Positions 37,662-46,239 of a stretch of 64,000 bases of DNA are shown here, one piece after another. The notes under the pieces are model-generated. The model did no database searches. It was not told the DNA's origin and saw only the letters and a list, made by a program, of their open reading frames with translations. The stretch's first letter is position 1. The number at the start of each line of letters is the position of its first letter. The stretch is from Thioclava sediminum (lineage in GTDB: Bacteria > Pseudomonadota > Alphaproteobacteria > Rhodobacterales > Rhodobacteraceae): NCBI RefSeq assembly GCF_002020355.1, contig NZ_MPZV01000002.1, positions 868,001 to 932,000 on the forward strand. Direction: 5' to 3'. Position numbers and translations under genes: made by a program.

Positions 37662-39108
37662 TCATTCGATCGGGCGGAACTCGCCTCTGTCTTCGGACGC
37701 GAGGCTCACCACCACGATGGCGATGAAGGCCGCGATGAAGCCCGGGATGATCTCGTAAAGGAACGAGCCCCAACCCAGCGAAATCCAGACGATCACGGTC
37801 AGCGCACCGACGACGAGGCCAGCCACGCCGCCCAGACCCGTCATCCGCTTCCAGGTCAGCGACAGGATGATCAGCGGACCGAAAGCGGCACCGAAACCGG
37901 CCCATGCGTTCGACACGAGGCCGAGCACTTTGCTGTCGGGGTTCGACGCGATGATGATCGCCGCGATCCCCACTGCCAGCACGGCAAGACGGCCGACATT
38001 CACCAACGTGCGGTCCGAGGCGTCCTTGTTGAAGACGATCTTGTAGAAGTCTTCGGTCAGCGACGAGGACGACACCAGAAGCTGGCTCGACACGGTCGAC
38101 ATGATCGCCGCCAGAAGCGCGGCATAAAGGAAGCCGGTCACCAGCGGATGGAACAGCAGGTTCGAGAGGATGATGAAGATCGTCTCCGGATCCTGCACGT
38201 CGAGCCCGTTACGCTGCGCATAGGCGCGGCCGAAGATACCGACCGAGATCGCGCCGATCAGCGAGATCGCCATCCAGCCCATGCCGATATTCCGCGCTTT
38301 CGGCACATCGGCGACCGAGCGCACGGCCATGAAGCGCACGATGATATGCGGCTGGCCGAAATAGCCCAGACCCCAGGCGACCGCCGAGAGCCAGCCCGCG
38401 AAGGTCAGCCCATTCGTCATCGACAGGAAATTCGGGTCGATATCGGTCAGCCGGCTCGCAGCCGCGTCCACGCCGTCGCCCTGACCGGTCGTGAGGATCA
38501 CGATCGGCATGATGACGAGCGCGAGCATCATGATGCAGCCCTGCACGAAATCGGTGAGCGACACGGCGAGGAAGCCGCCGATCACGGTGTACACCAGCAC
38601 GACACCCAGCGTCAGGATGACCCCGGTCATGTAGCTGCCGCCGAAGGCGCTGGCGAAAAGCTTGCCGCCGCCGACGAGACCCGACGCGGTATAGACCGCG
38701 AAGAACACCACGATGATCACCGCCGAAACCATCCGCAGCAATGTCGCGTGGCTCGGGAAGCGATTGGCGAGGAAACCCGGGATGGTCAGCGCGTTGTCAT
38801 AGCGCTCGGTCTGCTCGCGCAGACGCGGCGCCACGACGATCCAGTTCACGAATGCGCCGACGAAAAGGCCGATGCCGATCCAGCTTTGCGTCAGGCCCGA
38901 CACAAAAAAGCGCGCCCGGCAGACCCAGAAGCAGCCATCCCGACATGTCCGATGCGCCTGCCGACAGGGCGGCAACCGCGGGCGGCAGATTACGTCCGCC
39001 CAGCATATATTCCTCGGAGCTCGACGTGGACTTGCGCCACGCATAGACCCCGATGGCCAGCATCAGCACGAAATACAGTGCCAAGCTGATCCAGACTCCG
39101 ATCTGCAT
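37662..39108 (-). pseudogene. putP: Sodium/proline symporter, frameshifted
   Basis: The sequence encodes an SSS-family Na+/proline symporter in two frames. The first 68 or so residues (MQIGVWISLALYFVLMLAIG ... ASDMSGWLLLGLPGALF) are in one frame; the rest, from VSGLTQSWIGIGLFVGAFVNW to FRPIE, continues in another. The break is at a run of six A on the plus strand (38904-38909); five would restore one 481-aa frame of normal length. All other family regions look intact. It may be a sequencing error, a recent inactivation or a slippage-controlled switch. GGGAGG lies 7 nt before the ATG. Confidence 0.88.
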
Positions 39109-39349
39109 TGTTCATCCTCCCTGTTACGGCACCTGCAAGGTAGTGCAGATGCCTGCGTTTTCCCGTTTGGAGGGGACGATACAGGAGGACAAGAAGTCGA
39201 ACCGACCAAAGTTTTTCTAAGGTTAGGCCATTCGTCCAAAATTGCTGACTTTTGCAGCCATATAGTCCTAAACTATCAAATCAGGCAATTCACACGGAAT
39301 TTCGCAAGTGAACCGCAATTGCGAGACTGAAATGGGATTACGCAAATGA
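39109..39349. promoter_or_regulatory. putP upstream region
   Basis: An AT-richer non-coding stretch between putP and the rpsO terminator. On the minus strand TTGCCT (39293-39288) and TATATG (39269-39264 region) could be -35/-10 elements with about 18 bp between them, and the dyad at 39262 overlaps the -10. No other gene is visible. Confidence 0.35.
39262..39276. promoter_or_regulatory. Perfect dyad upstream of putP
   Basis: ATAGT-CCTAA-ACTAT is a 5-5-5 inverted repeat about 155 bp before the putP ATG, overlapping a candidate -10 element. It is a plausible operator; an Lrp/PutR-type regulator would fit proline transport, but this is inference. Confidence 0.4.
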
Positions 39350-39378
39350 AAACGCCCGCGCCAAAGGCACGGGCGTTT
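39350..39378 (-). terminator. Rho-independent terminator after rpsO
   Basis: A 9-bp stem (AAACGCCCG at 39350-39358 with CGGGCGTTT at 39370-39378) has an inner GCC/GGC helix; on the minus strand it ends in TTTTCATTT. It lies 22 nt after the rpsO stop. Confidence 0.88.
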
Positions 39379-39399
39379 CGAATTCCAATCCGAGGCGGA

Positions 39400-39669
39400 T
39401 TAGCGGCGCAGGCCGAGACGCTCGATCAGCGACTGGTAACGTGCGACGTCTTTCGCCTTCAGGTAGTCGAGCAGCTTGCGGCGCTGCGCGACGAGCATCA
39501 GAAGACCACGACGCGAGTGGTTGTCTTTCTTGTGCTCTTTGAAGTGCTCGGTCAGGTTCGCGATGCGCTTGGTCAGAACTGCGACCTGAACTTCGGGGGA
39601 ACCGGTGTCACCTTCTTTGGTGCCGTATTCCTTGATAAGCGCGTTCTTGTCTTCGACAGTGATCGACAT
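39400..39669 (-). CDS. rpsO: 30S ribosomal protein S15
   Basis: 89 aa, standard length. It binds the 16S rRNA central domain early in 30S assembly. Family sequence: [57 protein letters not shown] lies 6 nt before the ATG at 39669. It has its own terminator and is separated from both truB (upstream) and pnp (downstream), its normal neighbours. Confidence 0.98.
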   Translation of the reverse strand: MSITVEDKNALIKEYGTKEGDTGSPEVQVAVLTKRIANLTEHFKEHKKDNHSRRGLLMLVAQRRKLLDYLKAKDVARYQSLIERLGLRR

Positions 39670-39794
39670 CGGGATCTCCTTACATTGAGGGTTCGGGCGC
39701 AAGCCGGGATGTCGTCCAGCAAGGTCCATAGACTGCCCCTTTCGGGACAGATGCGCGCGTATAGACGCGAATCGTCGTGTTGAAAAGCCTTATT

Positions 39795-40817
39795 TCAAAG
39801 CGCCATGGCCTGCTGCGCCGCGAATTGCGCGGGCGTGAGCAGCGCCACGTCCTGCGCGTTCAGCCCGGCCGCGTCCAGCACCTCGGCCAGCCGGATGCCG
39901 TCGAGCAGGATCCACGCCGCACCGGGATGCGCCTCGGAAGGCTCGATACTGATCTGCGGCGTGGCGGTGCCCTGCGGATCGTAGATGACCGCCAGCCGGT
40001 CCTGCCCGGCCGTGTAATCTGCGATTGTCGCAGGGGCGTTCGGATCGATCCAATCGCCCAGCGCGAAGCTATCGCCCCCTTCGCCGCCATGCAGCCAATC
40101 GCCCGAGCCGCCTAGCAGCACGTCCTCCCCTGCCTCGCCATTGAGCGTATCGGCATCGGCCGCCCCCGCATCGCGCGTCTCCGGCGTGACGCCGAACAGC
40201 ACATCGTTCCCGGCATCGCCGTTCAGCTCGTCGCGCCCGGCATCCCCGGTCAGCACATCCGCGCCTTCGGCCCCGATTAGCGTGTCGTCGTCGGCGCCGC
40301 CCGCGAGCATATCGTCGCCCGCGCCCCCGATCAGCGTGTCCTCCCCGGCCTCGCCAAAGAGCCGATCCGATCCGAACTCGCCGGATAGGAGATCCGCCTC
40401 CATGCCGCCGACGAGTTCATCCTCGCCGTCGCCGCCGATCAGCGTGTCGGTCCCCGCATCGCCCCAGAGCGTATCGTTGCCGGACGCACCGAGGATCTGG
40501 TCGTCGCCGTCCCCGCCCCAAAGGCTGTCATCGCCATCATAGCCGTTGATCTGATCGTCACCCGCCTCCCCGGCGATCGCATCGTCGGACGCATCGCCCC
40601 AAGTGATGTCATCGCCCGGCCCCGGCTCGGACGCTGCGAGCGGCTCGGGTGCGATTTCTCCAGCACTGACCTCGGCCAGCAGAGAGACCTCCCCAGCCTC
40701 GGCATCAGCGGTCTCGAGATCGTCCGGCGTCTCCTCCTCGGGTTCGGAGGAAGCCACCATGAGACCCGCCGTGGCGCCCGCCATCAGCAGGCCCAGAACA
40801 CCCGACAGAAACAACAT
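39795..40817 (-). CDS. RTX-type (hemolysin-type Ca-binding repeat) membrane-anchored protein
   Basis: 340 aa from ATG 40817; a GTG three codons earlier is an alternative. An N-terminal hydrophobic segment (MLFLSGVLGLLMAGATAGLMV) looks like an anchor or uncleaved signal. An acidic linker of about 45 residues follows, then 16 consecutive nine-residue repeats of the GGxGxDxLx type that bind Ca2+ in parallel beta-rolls. The C-terminal 110 residues (SFALGDWIDPNAP...) resemble the capping region of RTX proteins. No protease, lipase or type I secretion genes lie nearby, so the role is unknown. It sits between rpsO and DUF1643. Confidence 0.85.
   Translation of the reverse strand: MLFLSGVLGLLMAGATAGLMVASSEPEEETPDDLETADAEAGEVSLLAEVSAGEIAPEPLAASEPGPGDDITWGDASDDAIAGEAGDDQINGYDGDDSLWGGDGDDQILGASGNDTLWGDAGTDTLIGGDGEDELVGGMEADLLSGEFGSDRLFGEAGEDTLIGGAGDDMLAGGADDDTLIGAEGADVLTGDAGRDELNGDAGNDVLFGVTPETRDAGAADADTLNGEAGEDVLLGGSGDWLHGGEGGDSFALGDWIDPNAPATIADYTAGQDRLAVIYDPQGTATPQISIEPSEAHPGAAWILLDGIRLAEVLDAAGLNAQDVALLTPAQFAAQQAMAL
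40185..40616. repeat. In-frame 27-bp repeat array inside the RTX gene
   Basis: Sixteen contiguous 27-bp units encode nonapeptides of the pattern GxDxLxGxx with no break in register. The units have diverged at the DNA level, so the array is old, but it could still vary in copy number. Confidence 0.75.
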
Positions 40818-40904
40818 CTCTCTCACCCCCGTGAAGATGCGAGAAATCTACCGCTGCCGGCGCGGATACCCTAGAAAACAAGCGTTAAATGCTTAACGGT
40901 TCGC

Positions 40905-41435
40905 TCAGCCCTCGGGGGTGAACCACAGCTCGGGCTGATGCTCATAGGCGATATAGAGCGGATGCTTCGGCGCGCCCGCCTTGGTCAGCCCGAGGTGATG
41001 CAGCGCCCGACCGCTTTCGCGCAGCAAGTCTTCCACGTCAGCGCCCCGCGACAGATGCGCGCCATGCGCGCCCCAGGCGCAGATGATCCGGTCGTCCGGG
41101 CCGCCTGCCCAGTCGAGGCTCTCGCGGATCGCCGCATCGTTTTCCGGCCCGACCGGGTCCGGCTGCGCCCGCATCACCTTCGGATCGGTAGCGCGATAGG
41201 CGAAGATATTGGTCACCCGGAACGCCCCGAAGCCCAGCGCCCGCGCGCGGCGCTCGCAGCGCTCCACGGTCGGGTCGTTCTGCACCTCGGTCGCGGTCGA
41301 GGGGTTGAGCATGATGAACAGCGCCCGCGGCTTGCTGTCATCCCAGACCCGCGTGAGCAGATAGCGGTAATTCTCGCAATCCGAATAGACCGCGATGGAG
41401 GGGGCGTCGCCTTTGATATGCTCGCGGGTGATCAT
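40905..41435 (-). CDS. DUF1643 family protein
   Basis: 176 aa. Family features: YRYLLTRVWDDSKPRALFIMLNPSTA at the start, NDPTVERCERRARALGFGAFRVTNIFAYRATDP in the middle, then CAWGAHG and PKHPLYI. The function is unknown; members have been found in scattered, often accessory, positions. It lies on the same strand as truB but is separated from it by a dispersed repeat at 41479. Confidence 0.88.
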   Translation of the reverse strand: MITREHIKGDAPSIAVYSDCENYRYLLTRVWDDSKPRALFIMLNPSTATEVQNDPTVERCERRARALGFGAFRVTNIFAYRATDPKVMRAQPDPVGPENDAAIRESLDWAGGPDDRIICAWGAHGAHLSRGADVEDLLRESGRALHHLGLTKAGAPKHPLYIAYEHQPELWFTPEG

Positions 41436-41478
41436 CTCTCGTCCTGACCGTTATGTGCGTGACAGAGGGCGGATGCCT

Positions 41479-41508
41479 CCGGCGGGGATATTTGGACCAA
41501 GGGGAAGG
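41479..41508 (+). repeat. Dispersed GATATTT/CCAAG repeat, copy c
   Basis: GGGGATATTTGGACCAAGGGG with flanking G/C runs, between the DUF1643 start and the truB stop. Closest to copy a at 2953. No associated hairpin. Confidence 0.6.
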
Positions 41509-41514
41509 GGCGCG

Positions 41515-42417
41515 TCAAAGGTTGAAGACGCGGCTCGGATGGACCTCGCCGGATTTATAGATGCCGACGGCAAGCGGCTTGCCCTCATGGCTGACCCAGA
41601 CTTCTTCGCCCCATTCGGCGTCCCCGGGAAGCACCATCCCCGGATTGCCGTTCTTCAGCCGCACCGCGCCTTCGGGCGTCGCTTTCAGCTGCGGCAGATC
41701 ATCAAGGCCGAGCTCCACGGGCAGCAGTTTCTCATCGAGCTCCGGCGTCTTCGCCAGCTCGTCGATCTCGGCCAGCGTGATCCCGTCGCTCGCCTCGAAG
41801 GGCCCCGACCATTCCCGGCGCAGCCAGAGCACATGGCCGAGACAGCCGAGCTTTTGCCCAAGATCGCGCGCGATGGAGCGGACATAGCCGCCCTTGCCGC
41901 AGACCAGTTCCAGCTCGACCGTGTCGGCATCGGGACGGCCCAGCATCACGAGGCTTTCGACGTAAAGAGGCCGCGCGGCGAGATCCATTTCCTCGCCCGC
42001 CCGGGCCAGCGCATAGGCGCGCTCGCCATCGACCTTCACGGCGGAAAACTGCGGCGGCACCTGTTCGATATCGCCTTCGAAGGCGGTCAGCGCGGCGGCA
42101 ATCTCTTCATCCGTGGGGCGCAGATCGGAGGTCTCTATCACCTCGCCCTCGGCATCGTCGGTCTTGGTCGCAGCGCCCAGCCGCACCTGAAACCGGTAGC
42201 ATTTCAGCGCATCGGTGATGAACGGCACCGTCTTGGTGGCCTCGCCCAGCGCGACCGCCAGAACCCCGGTCGCCGCCGGGTCGAGCGTGCCCGCATGGCC
42301 CGCCTTCTTGGCGCCCAGCGCCCAGCGCACCTTGTTCACCACCGAGGTGGAGGTGATGTCCGCGGGCTTATCCACGATCAGCCAGCCGGAAATGTCGCGA
42401 CCCTTCTTGCGTGCCAT
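41515..42417 (-). CDS. truB: tRNA pseudouridine-55 synthase
   Basis: 300 aa. It makes pseudouridine 55 in the T loop of tRNAs. The catalytic Asp is in [40 protein letters not shown] and [14 protein letters not shown] are further signatures. GGAGG lies 4 nt before the ATG. It follows rbfA and a DUF2233 gene on the same strand, whereas rbfA-truB are normally adjacent. Confidence 0.96.
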   Translation of the reverse strand: MARKKGRDISGWLIVDKPADITSTSVVNKVRWALGAKKAGHAGTLDPAATGVLAVALGEATKTVPFITDALKCYRFQVRLGAATKTDDAEGEVIETSDLRPTDEEIAAALTAFEGDIEQVPPQFSAVKVDGERAYALARAGEEMDLAARPLYVESLVMLGRPDADTVELELVCGKGGYVRSIARDLGQKLGCLGHVLWLRREWSGPFEASDGITLAEIDELAKTPELDEKLLPVELGLDDLPQLKATPEGAVRLKNGNPGMVLPGDAEWGEEVWVSHEGKPLAVGIYKSGEVHPSRVFNL

Positions 42418-42468
42418 GAGGCCTCCATATTCCAAGGGTGCGCCTGCTAGCCCAAGCGGCGCGAGCCG

Positions 42469-43218
42469 TCAATCTCCAGCAGCGGGGGCGGCAGGCGCGA
42501 TCAGTGCGACGATCGGTCCCATCGGCAAACCCATATCCTCGCGCCCCTGACCGGGCACGGTCAGCCGCGAGATCTTGCCGTCGAGATAGAGCGCGTTGGG
42601 CACCTGCATCTCGTCACGGAAGAAGCGGCCGAATTCGTGAAAGCTCACCGGCGCATCGGAGATCGCGAAATAGGCGGTCTTGCCGTCGGCCGAGACCCCC
42701 ACCCCATTACGGATATTCTTCGACGTGCCATCGGCGAGGAATTTCGGATGCAGCGCGCCGTCGATCACCAGCATCGGCCCCGATTGCGTCGCATAGGTGC
42801 AATCCTTCGGATCGGCGGCGAAGGCGCGCGATTCCGTCACCGAGAACCTCTCTCCGATGCAGAAGACCCCGTTTGGCAGCAAACCGAAATTGCCCGGACC
42901 TTCCGAGGTGACGATCGAATGCAGTTCCTTGCCGTTCTCGATGAACAGGCCCACCGGCTTGCGATCGGGATGATACATCCCGGCATTCATCGCGAAGACG
43001 ACTCGGTCGCCCTGGGGAACGACCTCGGAAAGCCGCTCGGGCGTGCCGATTAGATTGCCGTCGGGATCGTCGAGGAACAGCTTCAGGTCCTGCCCGAGCT
43101 TGGCTTCGCAGACCGTGTAGGTCGTTCCATCGAAGCTGCGATCTGCGCAGGGTGCGTCGGCCAGCGCAGGCGTGGCCAACAGCATCAGCGCCGCAGCATT
43201 AGTCGCGATCGTCTTCAT
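42469..43218 (-). CDS. Phosphodiester glycosidase family (DUF2233/NAGPA-like) secreted protein
   Basis: 249 aa with a signal peptide (MKTIATNAAALMLLATPALADA), so periplasmic. The NAGPA domain is seen in VFAMNAGMYHPDRKPVGLFIENGKE, LPNGVFCIGE, SGPMLVIDG and NIRNGVGVSADGKTAYFAISD. Related enzymes remove GlcNAc from phosphodiesters or process exopolysaccharide; the target here is unknown. The start lies inside the 3' end of rbfA (ATG at 43218 or 43230), and no ribosome site is visible, so translation probably depends on rbfA. Confidence 0.85.
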   Translation of the reverse strand: MKTIATNAAALMLLATPALADAPCADRSFDGTTYTVCEAKLGQDLKLFLDDPDGNLIGTPERLSEVVPQGDRVVFAMNAGMYHPDRKPVGLFIENGKELHSIVTSEGPGNFGLLPNGVFCIGERFSVTESRAFAADPKDCTYATQSGPMLVIDGALHPKFLADGTSKNIRNGVGVSADGKTAYFAISDAPVSFHEFGRFFRDEMQVPNALYLDGKISRLTVPGQGREDMGLPMGPIVALIAPAAPAAGD

Positions 43219-43630
43219 CGTCTTTGTCATCGTCGCGCGCAGCGATATCGCGCTGCACCGTCTCGTCCGAGAAGATCCGGCGCGTCTCATCGAGACGATC
43301 ATAGGTCTCGTCCAGCCGGAAGCGCAGATCGGGGCTGTATTTCGCGGTCATTTCCTTGCCGAGCAAGCGGCGCAGCTCGCCCTTGTTGCGCGCAAGCGCC
43401 GCGATCAGCTCTTTGCCGCCTTCGCCGCCCAAGGGCGTAACATAGGCGGTCGCGACCTTCAGGTCGGGAGAGCAGCGCACCTCGCCCACCGTCACCGAGA
43501 CGCGGTTGAGATCGGGATCATGCACATCGCCCCGCATCAGGAGGTCCGACAGCGTGCGTCGGATCAACTCGCCCATGCGAAGCTGACGTTGCGAAGGGCC
43601 ATCGCCCGAGGAGAAACGGTTCTTTGCCAT
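43199..43630 (-). CDS. rbfA: Ribosome-binding factor A
   Basis: 143 aa KH-like 30S maturation factor. Family core: SQRQLRMGELIRRTLSDLL, VSVTVGEVRCSPDLKVATAYV and YSPDLRFRLDETYDRLDETRRI. It ends in a very acidic tail (DDDKDDEDDRD) beyond the usual domain. The tail codons double as the start region of the DUF2233 gene. Diverges from dapB. Confidence 0.94.
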   Translation of the reverse strand: MAKNRFSSGDGPSQRQLRMGELIRRTLSDLLMRGDVHDPDLNRVSVTVGEVRCSPDLKVATAYVTPLGGEGGKELIAALARNKGELRRLLGKEMTAKYSPDLRFRLDETYDRLDETRRIFSDETVQRDIAARDDDKDDEDDRD

Positions 43631-43727
43631 GGCGCTCACATAGGGCGTCTGCGGGTTTTGCGCAACGGGGGCTTTGCCAAGCCCGCCTGTGCAAGCTAGA
43701 TAGCGCGAAACCGTGAAGGAGAAAGAC

Positions 43728-44537
43728 ATGAGCGACCTGCCGGGCATCGTGATCACCGGAGCGTCGGGCCGGATGGGCCAGATGCTGATCCGCACCGTGA
43801 GCGAGAGCGACAAGGCGCGCCTTGTGGGCGCCGTCGAACGCACGGGCCACGACTGGGTCGGCAAAGATCTGGGCGAGGTGATGGGCGGCGCGCCGAACGG
43901 TGTGATCGTGACCGACGATCCGCTCGAGGCGTTTTCCGGCGCGCAGGCCGTGATCGACTTCACCGCGCCCGCTGCCACCCGCGAATTCGCCAAGATCGCT
44001 GCGCAGGCACGCCTGACCCATGTGATCGGCACGACCGGCATGGACGAGGACGATATCGCGGCGCTCGCACCTTGCGCGCGGCACGCCGTGATCGTGCGGG
44101 CGGGCAACATGAGCCTCGGGGTGAACTTGCTCACGCAGCTGACGAAGAAAGTCGCGGCCGCGCTCGATGCCGATTGGGATATCGAGGTGATCGAAGCGCA
44201 TCACAACAAGAAGGTTGATGCGCCCTCGGGCACCGCGCTGATGCTGGGCGAGGCGGCGGCGGAAGGCCGTGGCATCTCGCTCGACGACAATCGCGAGTCG
44301 GGCCGCGACGGCATCACCGGCGCACGCAAGCATGGTGCGATCGGTTTCTCGGCCATTCGCGGCGGCGATATCGTGGGCGAGCATGACGTGCTGTTCGCCG
44401 GCATGGGCGAGCGGATCATCCTGCGCCATGTCGCCACCGATCGCGCCATCTTCGCGCGCGGCGCGCTCAAGGCCGCGCTCTGGGGGCAGGACAAGCGCCC
44501 CGGCGAGTACGACATGCTGGACGTGCTGGGGCTCTGA
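43728..44537 (+). CDS. dapB: 4-hydroxy-tetrahydrodipicolinate reductase
   Basis: 269 aa NAD(P)H-dependent enzyme of lysine/diaminopimelate synthesis. GASGRMGQ is the nucleotide-binding loop; [19 protein letters not shown], and the catalytic/substrate region [21 protein letters not shown] are diagnostic, as is the C-terminal [18 protein letters not shown] lies 7 nt before ATG 43728. It diverges from rbfA across 97 bp. Confidence 0.97.
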   Translation: MSDLPGIVITGASGRMGQMLIRTVSESDKARLVGAVERTGHDWVGKDLGEVMGGAPNGVIVTDDPLEAFSGAQAVIDFTAPAATREFAKIAAQARLTHVIGTTGMDEDDIAALAPCARHAVIVRAGNMSLGVNLLTQLTKKVAAALDADWDIEVIEAHHNKKVDAPSGTALMLGEAAAEGRGISLDDNRESGRDGITGARKHGAIGFSAIRGGDIVGEHDVLFAGMGERIILRHVATDRAIFARGALKAALWGQDKRPGEYDMLDVLGL

Positions 44538-44545
44538 AAGGCGCC

Positions 44546-44595
44546 CTCTTCCTCTTGATTCAAATATCCCGGGGGTCCGGGGGCAGCGCCCCCGG
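44546..44595 (-). repeat. Dispersed GGATATTT repeat with hairpin, copy d
   Basis: On the minus strand, CCGGGGGC-GCT-GCCCCCGG (44595-44577) is followed by a second C-run, GGGATATTTGAATCAAGAGG. It lies between the convergent stops of dapB (44537) and the DUF1674 gene (44616) and probably ends one or both transcripts. Confidence 0.65.
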
Positions 44596-44615
44596 CCTCT
44601 GAGACCGCACCGCGA

Positions 44616-44801
44616 TCAGAAGTCGATCGCGAGGCCTTTCTTCTCCCAATCGCCATAACGCACGGGCTCGGGTCCGTCGCGACCGCCAAGCTCGGTCGGC
44701 AGTTCTGCCGCCTGCGCGTTCTTGCGGCGCTCCTCGGCTTCGGCGAGCGCGCGGATCGCGGCGGGCGGCAGGTCGCGGGTCTCTTCGGGCTGATCGGACA
44801 T
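44616..44801 (-). CDS. DUF1674 / SdhAF4-like small protein
   Basis: 61 aa, almost all charged. The C-terminal box ELGGRDGPEPVRYGDWEKKGLAIDF is the family signature. The mitochondrial homologue SDHAF4 binds flavinylated succinate dehydrogenase SdhA during complex II assembly, so a similar role is inferred; no sdh genes are in the window. The start is ATG 44801 with AGGA upstream. It diverges from the rRNA methyltransferase gene. Confidence 0.88.
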   Translation of the reverse strand: MSDQPEETRDLPPAAIRALAEAEERRKNAQAAELPTELGGRDGPEPVRYGDWEKKGLAIDF

Positions 44802-44881
44802 GGCGCGTCCTTTCTTGTCTGTGGATCGGGGCATGATATAGGCCCGTGCTTAAGCCGCAACAAGCTAGGAAGCCGCAGCCC

Positions 44882-46153
44882 ATGTCCAGACCCGACCCCG
44901 CGCGCCGCGCAGCCCTTGGCCTGATCGTGGGCGTTCTCGAGGATCGCGAAAGCCTCGCCGAGCAGATCGGTGCGGAGGCGCTCGACGGGCTGGAGCCTGC
45001 ACAGCGTGCCCGCGCCCAGCGCCTTGCGACGACGACGCTGCGCCACCTGGGACGCGCCGACCGGATCATCAAACCGCATCTGCGCCGTCGCACGCCAACG
45101 GATGTGATGGCGATCCTGCGGCTGGCCACGGTCGAGCTGCTGGAGGAAAAGCAAGCCCCACATGGCGTGGTCGATGCTGCCGTGACGCTGGTGAAATCGG
45201 CCGGGCCGAAGCTGCAAAGCTTCTCGGGGCTGGTGAATGCCGTGCTGCGCAAGGTCTCCGAGGAAGGCGAGAAATGGGCCGCGACGCCCGCGCCGGAAAT
45301 GCCGGGCTGGCTGCGCGGGCGCGTCATGTCGTCCTTTGGCAAGAAGGCCGCGCAGGCGATGGAGGTTGCGCATCTGGCGGGCGCGCCGCTCGATCTGAGC
45401 GTGAAAGACGATGCCGCAGGTTGGGCCGAGACGCTGGGGGCGACGCTTCTGCCGACGGGCTCGCTGCGGCTGACCGATCCGGGCAAAGTGTCCGAACTGG
45501 CCGGTTTCGAAGACGGCGCTTGGTGGGTGCAGGATGCTGCCGCCGCGCTGCCCGCGAAGCTGCTGGCCCCGGCATCTGGCGCACGCGTGCTCGACCTGTG
45601 TGCAGCCCCCGGCGGCAAGACGCTGCAACTCGCCGCGATGGGCGCCGATGTGACCGCCCTCGATATCTCCGAGGCGCGGCTGGAGCGGCTGGCGGAAAAC
45701 CTCGACCGGACGCAGATAGAGGCCGAGATCGTCGCGGCCGACGCGCTCGAATGGGAGCCTGAGGCCCCCTTCGATGCGATCCTGCTCGATGCGCCCTGCT
45801 CGGCCACCGGCACGATCCGCCGACATCCCGACCTGCCCTTCATCAAGGACGGCGCCTCGATCAAGCCGCTTTTCACGCTGCAGGAACAGCTTCTGGACCG
45901 CGCGCTGCAATGGCTCAAACCCGGCGGCACGCTGGTCTATGCGACCTGCTCGCTTCTGCCCGAAGAGGGCGAGGCGCAGATCAAGGCGGCGCTTACACGG
46001 CATCCGGACCTCACCGTGATCCGTCCCGACCTGCCCGGCATCGAGCCGGACTGGATCACCGAGGAGGGCGGGCTGCGGCTGCGGCCCGATTTCTGGCCTG
46101 ATCTCGGGGGGATGGACGGGTTCTACATGGCGCGACTGCAACGCTCTGCGTGA
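44882..46153 (+). CDS. RsmB/NOP family RNA (cytosine-C5) methyltransferase
   Basis: 423 aa. An N-terminal NusB-like domain (about 1-140) precedes a Rossmann methyltransferase with SAM motif VLDLCAAPGGKTLQLAAMGA, motif IV LLDAPCSATGTIRRHPD and motif VI LVYATCSLLPEEG, which together hold the two functional cysteines. E. coli RsmB methylates 16S rRNA C967. The start at 44882 is my choice; GTG 44846 is in frame. It heads a rightward run with the heparinase and purH genes. Confidence 0.9.
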   Translation: MSRPDPARRAALGLIVGVLEDRESLAEQIGAEALDGLEPAQRARAQRLATTTLRHLGRADRIIKPHLRRRTPTDVMAILRLATVELLEEKQAPHGVVDAAVTLVKSAGPKLQSFSGLVNAVLRKVSEEGEKWAATPAPEMPGWLRGRVMSSFGKKAAQAMEVAHLAGAPLDLSVKDDAAGWAETLGATLLPTGSLRLTDPGKVSELAGFEDGAWWVQDAAAALPAKLLAPASGARVLDLCAAPGGKTLQLAAMGADVTALDISEARLERLAENLDRTQIEAEIVAADALEWEPEAPFDAILLDAPCSATGTIRRHPDLPFIKDGASIKPLFTLQEQLLDRALQWLKPGGTLVYATCSLLPEEGEAQIKAALTRHPDLTVIRPDLPGIEPDWITEEGGLRLRPDFWPDLGGMDGFYMARLQRSA

Positions 46154-46239
46154 ACCGACCGCCGAGGCGGTGACAGCGCGCCTGCCTCCCAGTAACGTGA
46201 CCGCATTCCCCGACAGAAGGGCATGCAAGCGGCAACGGA

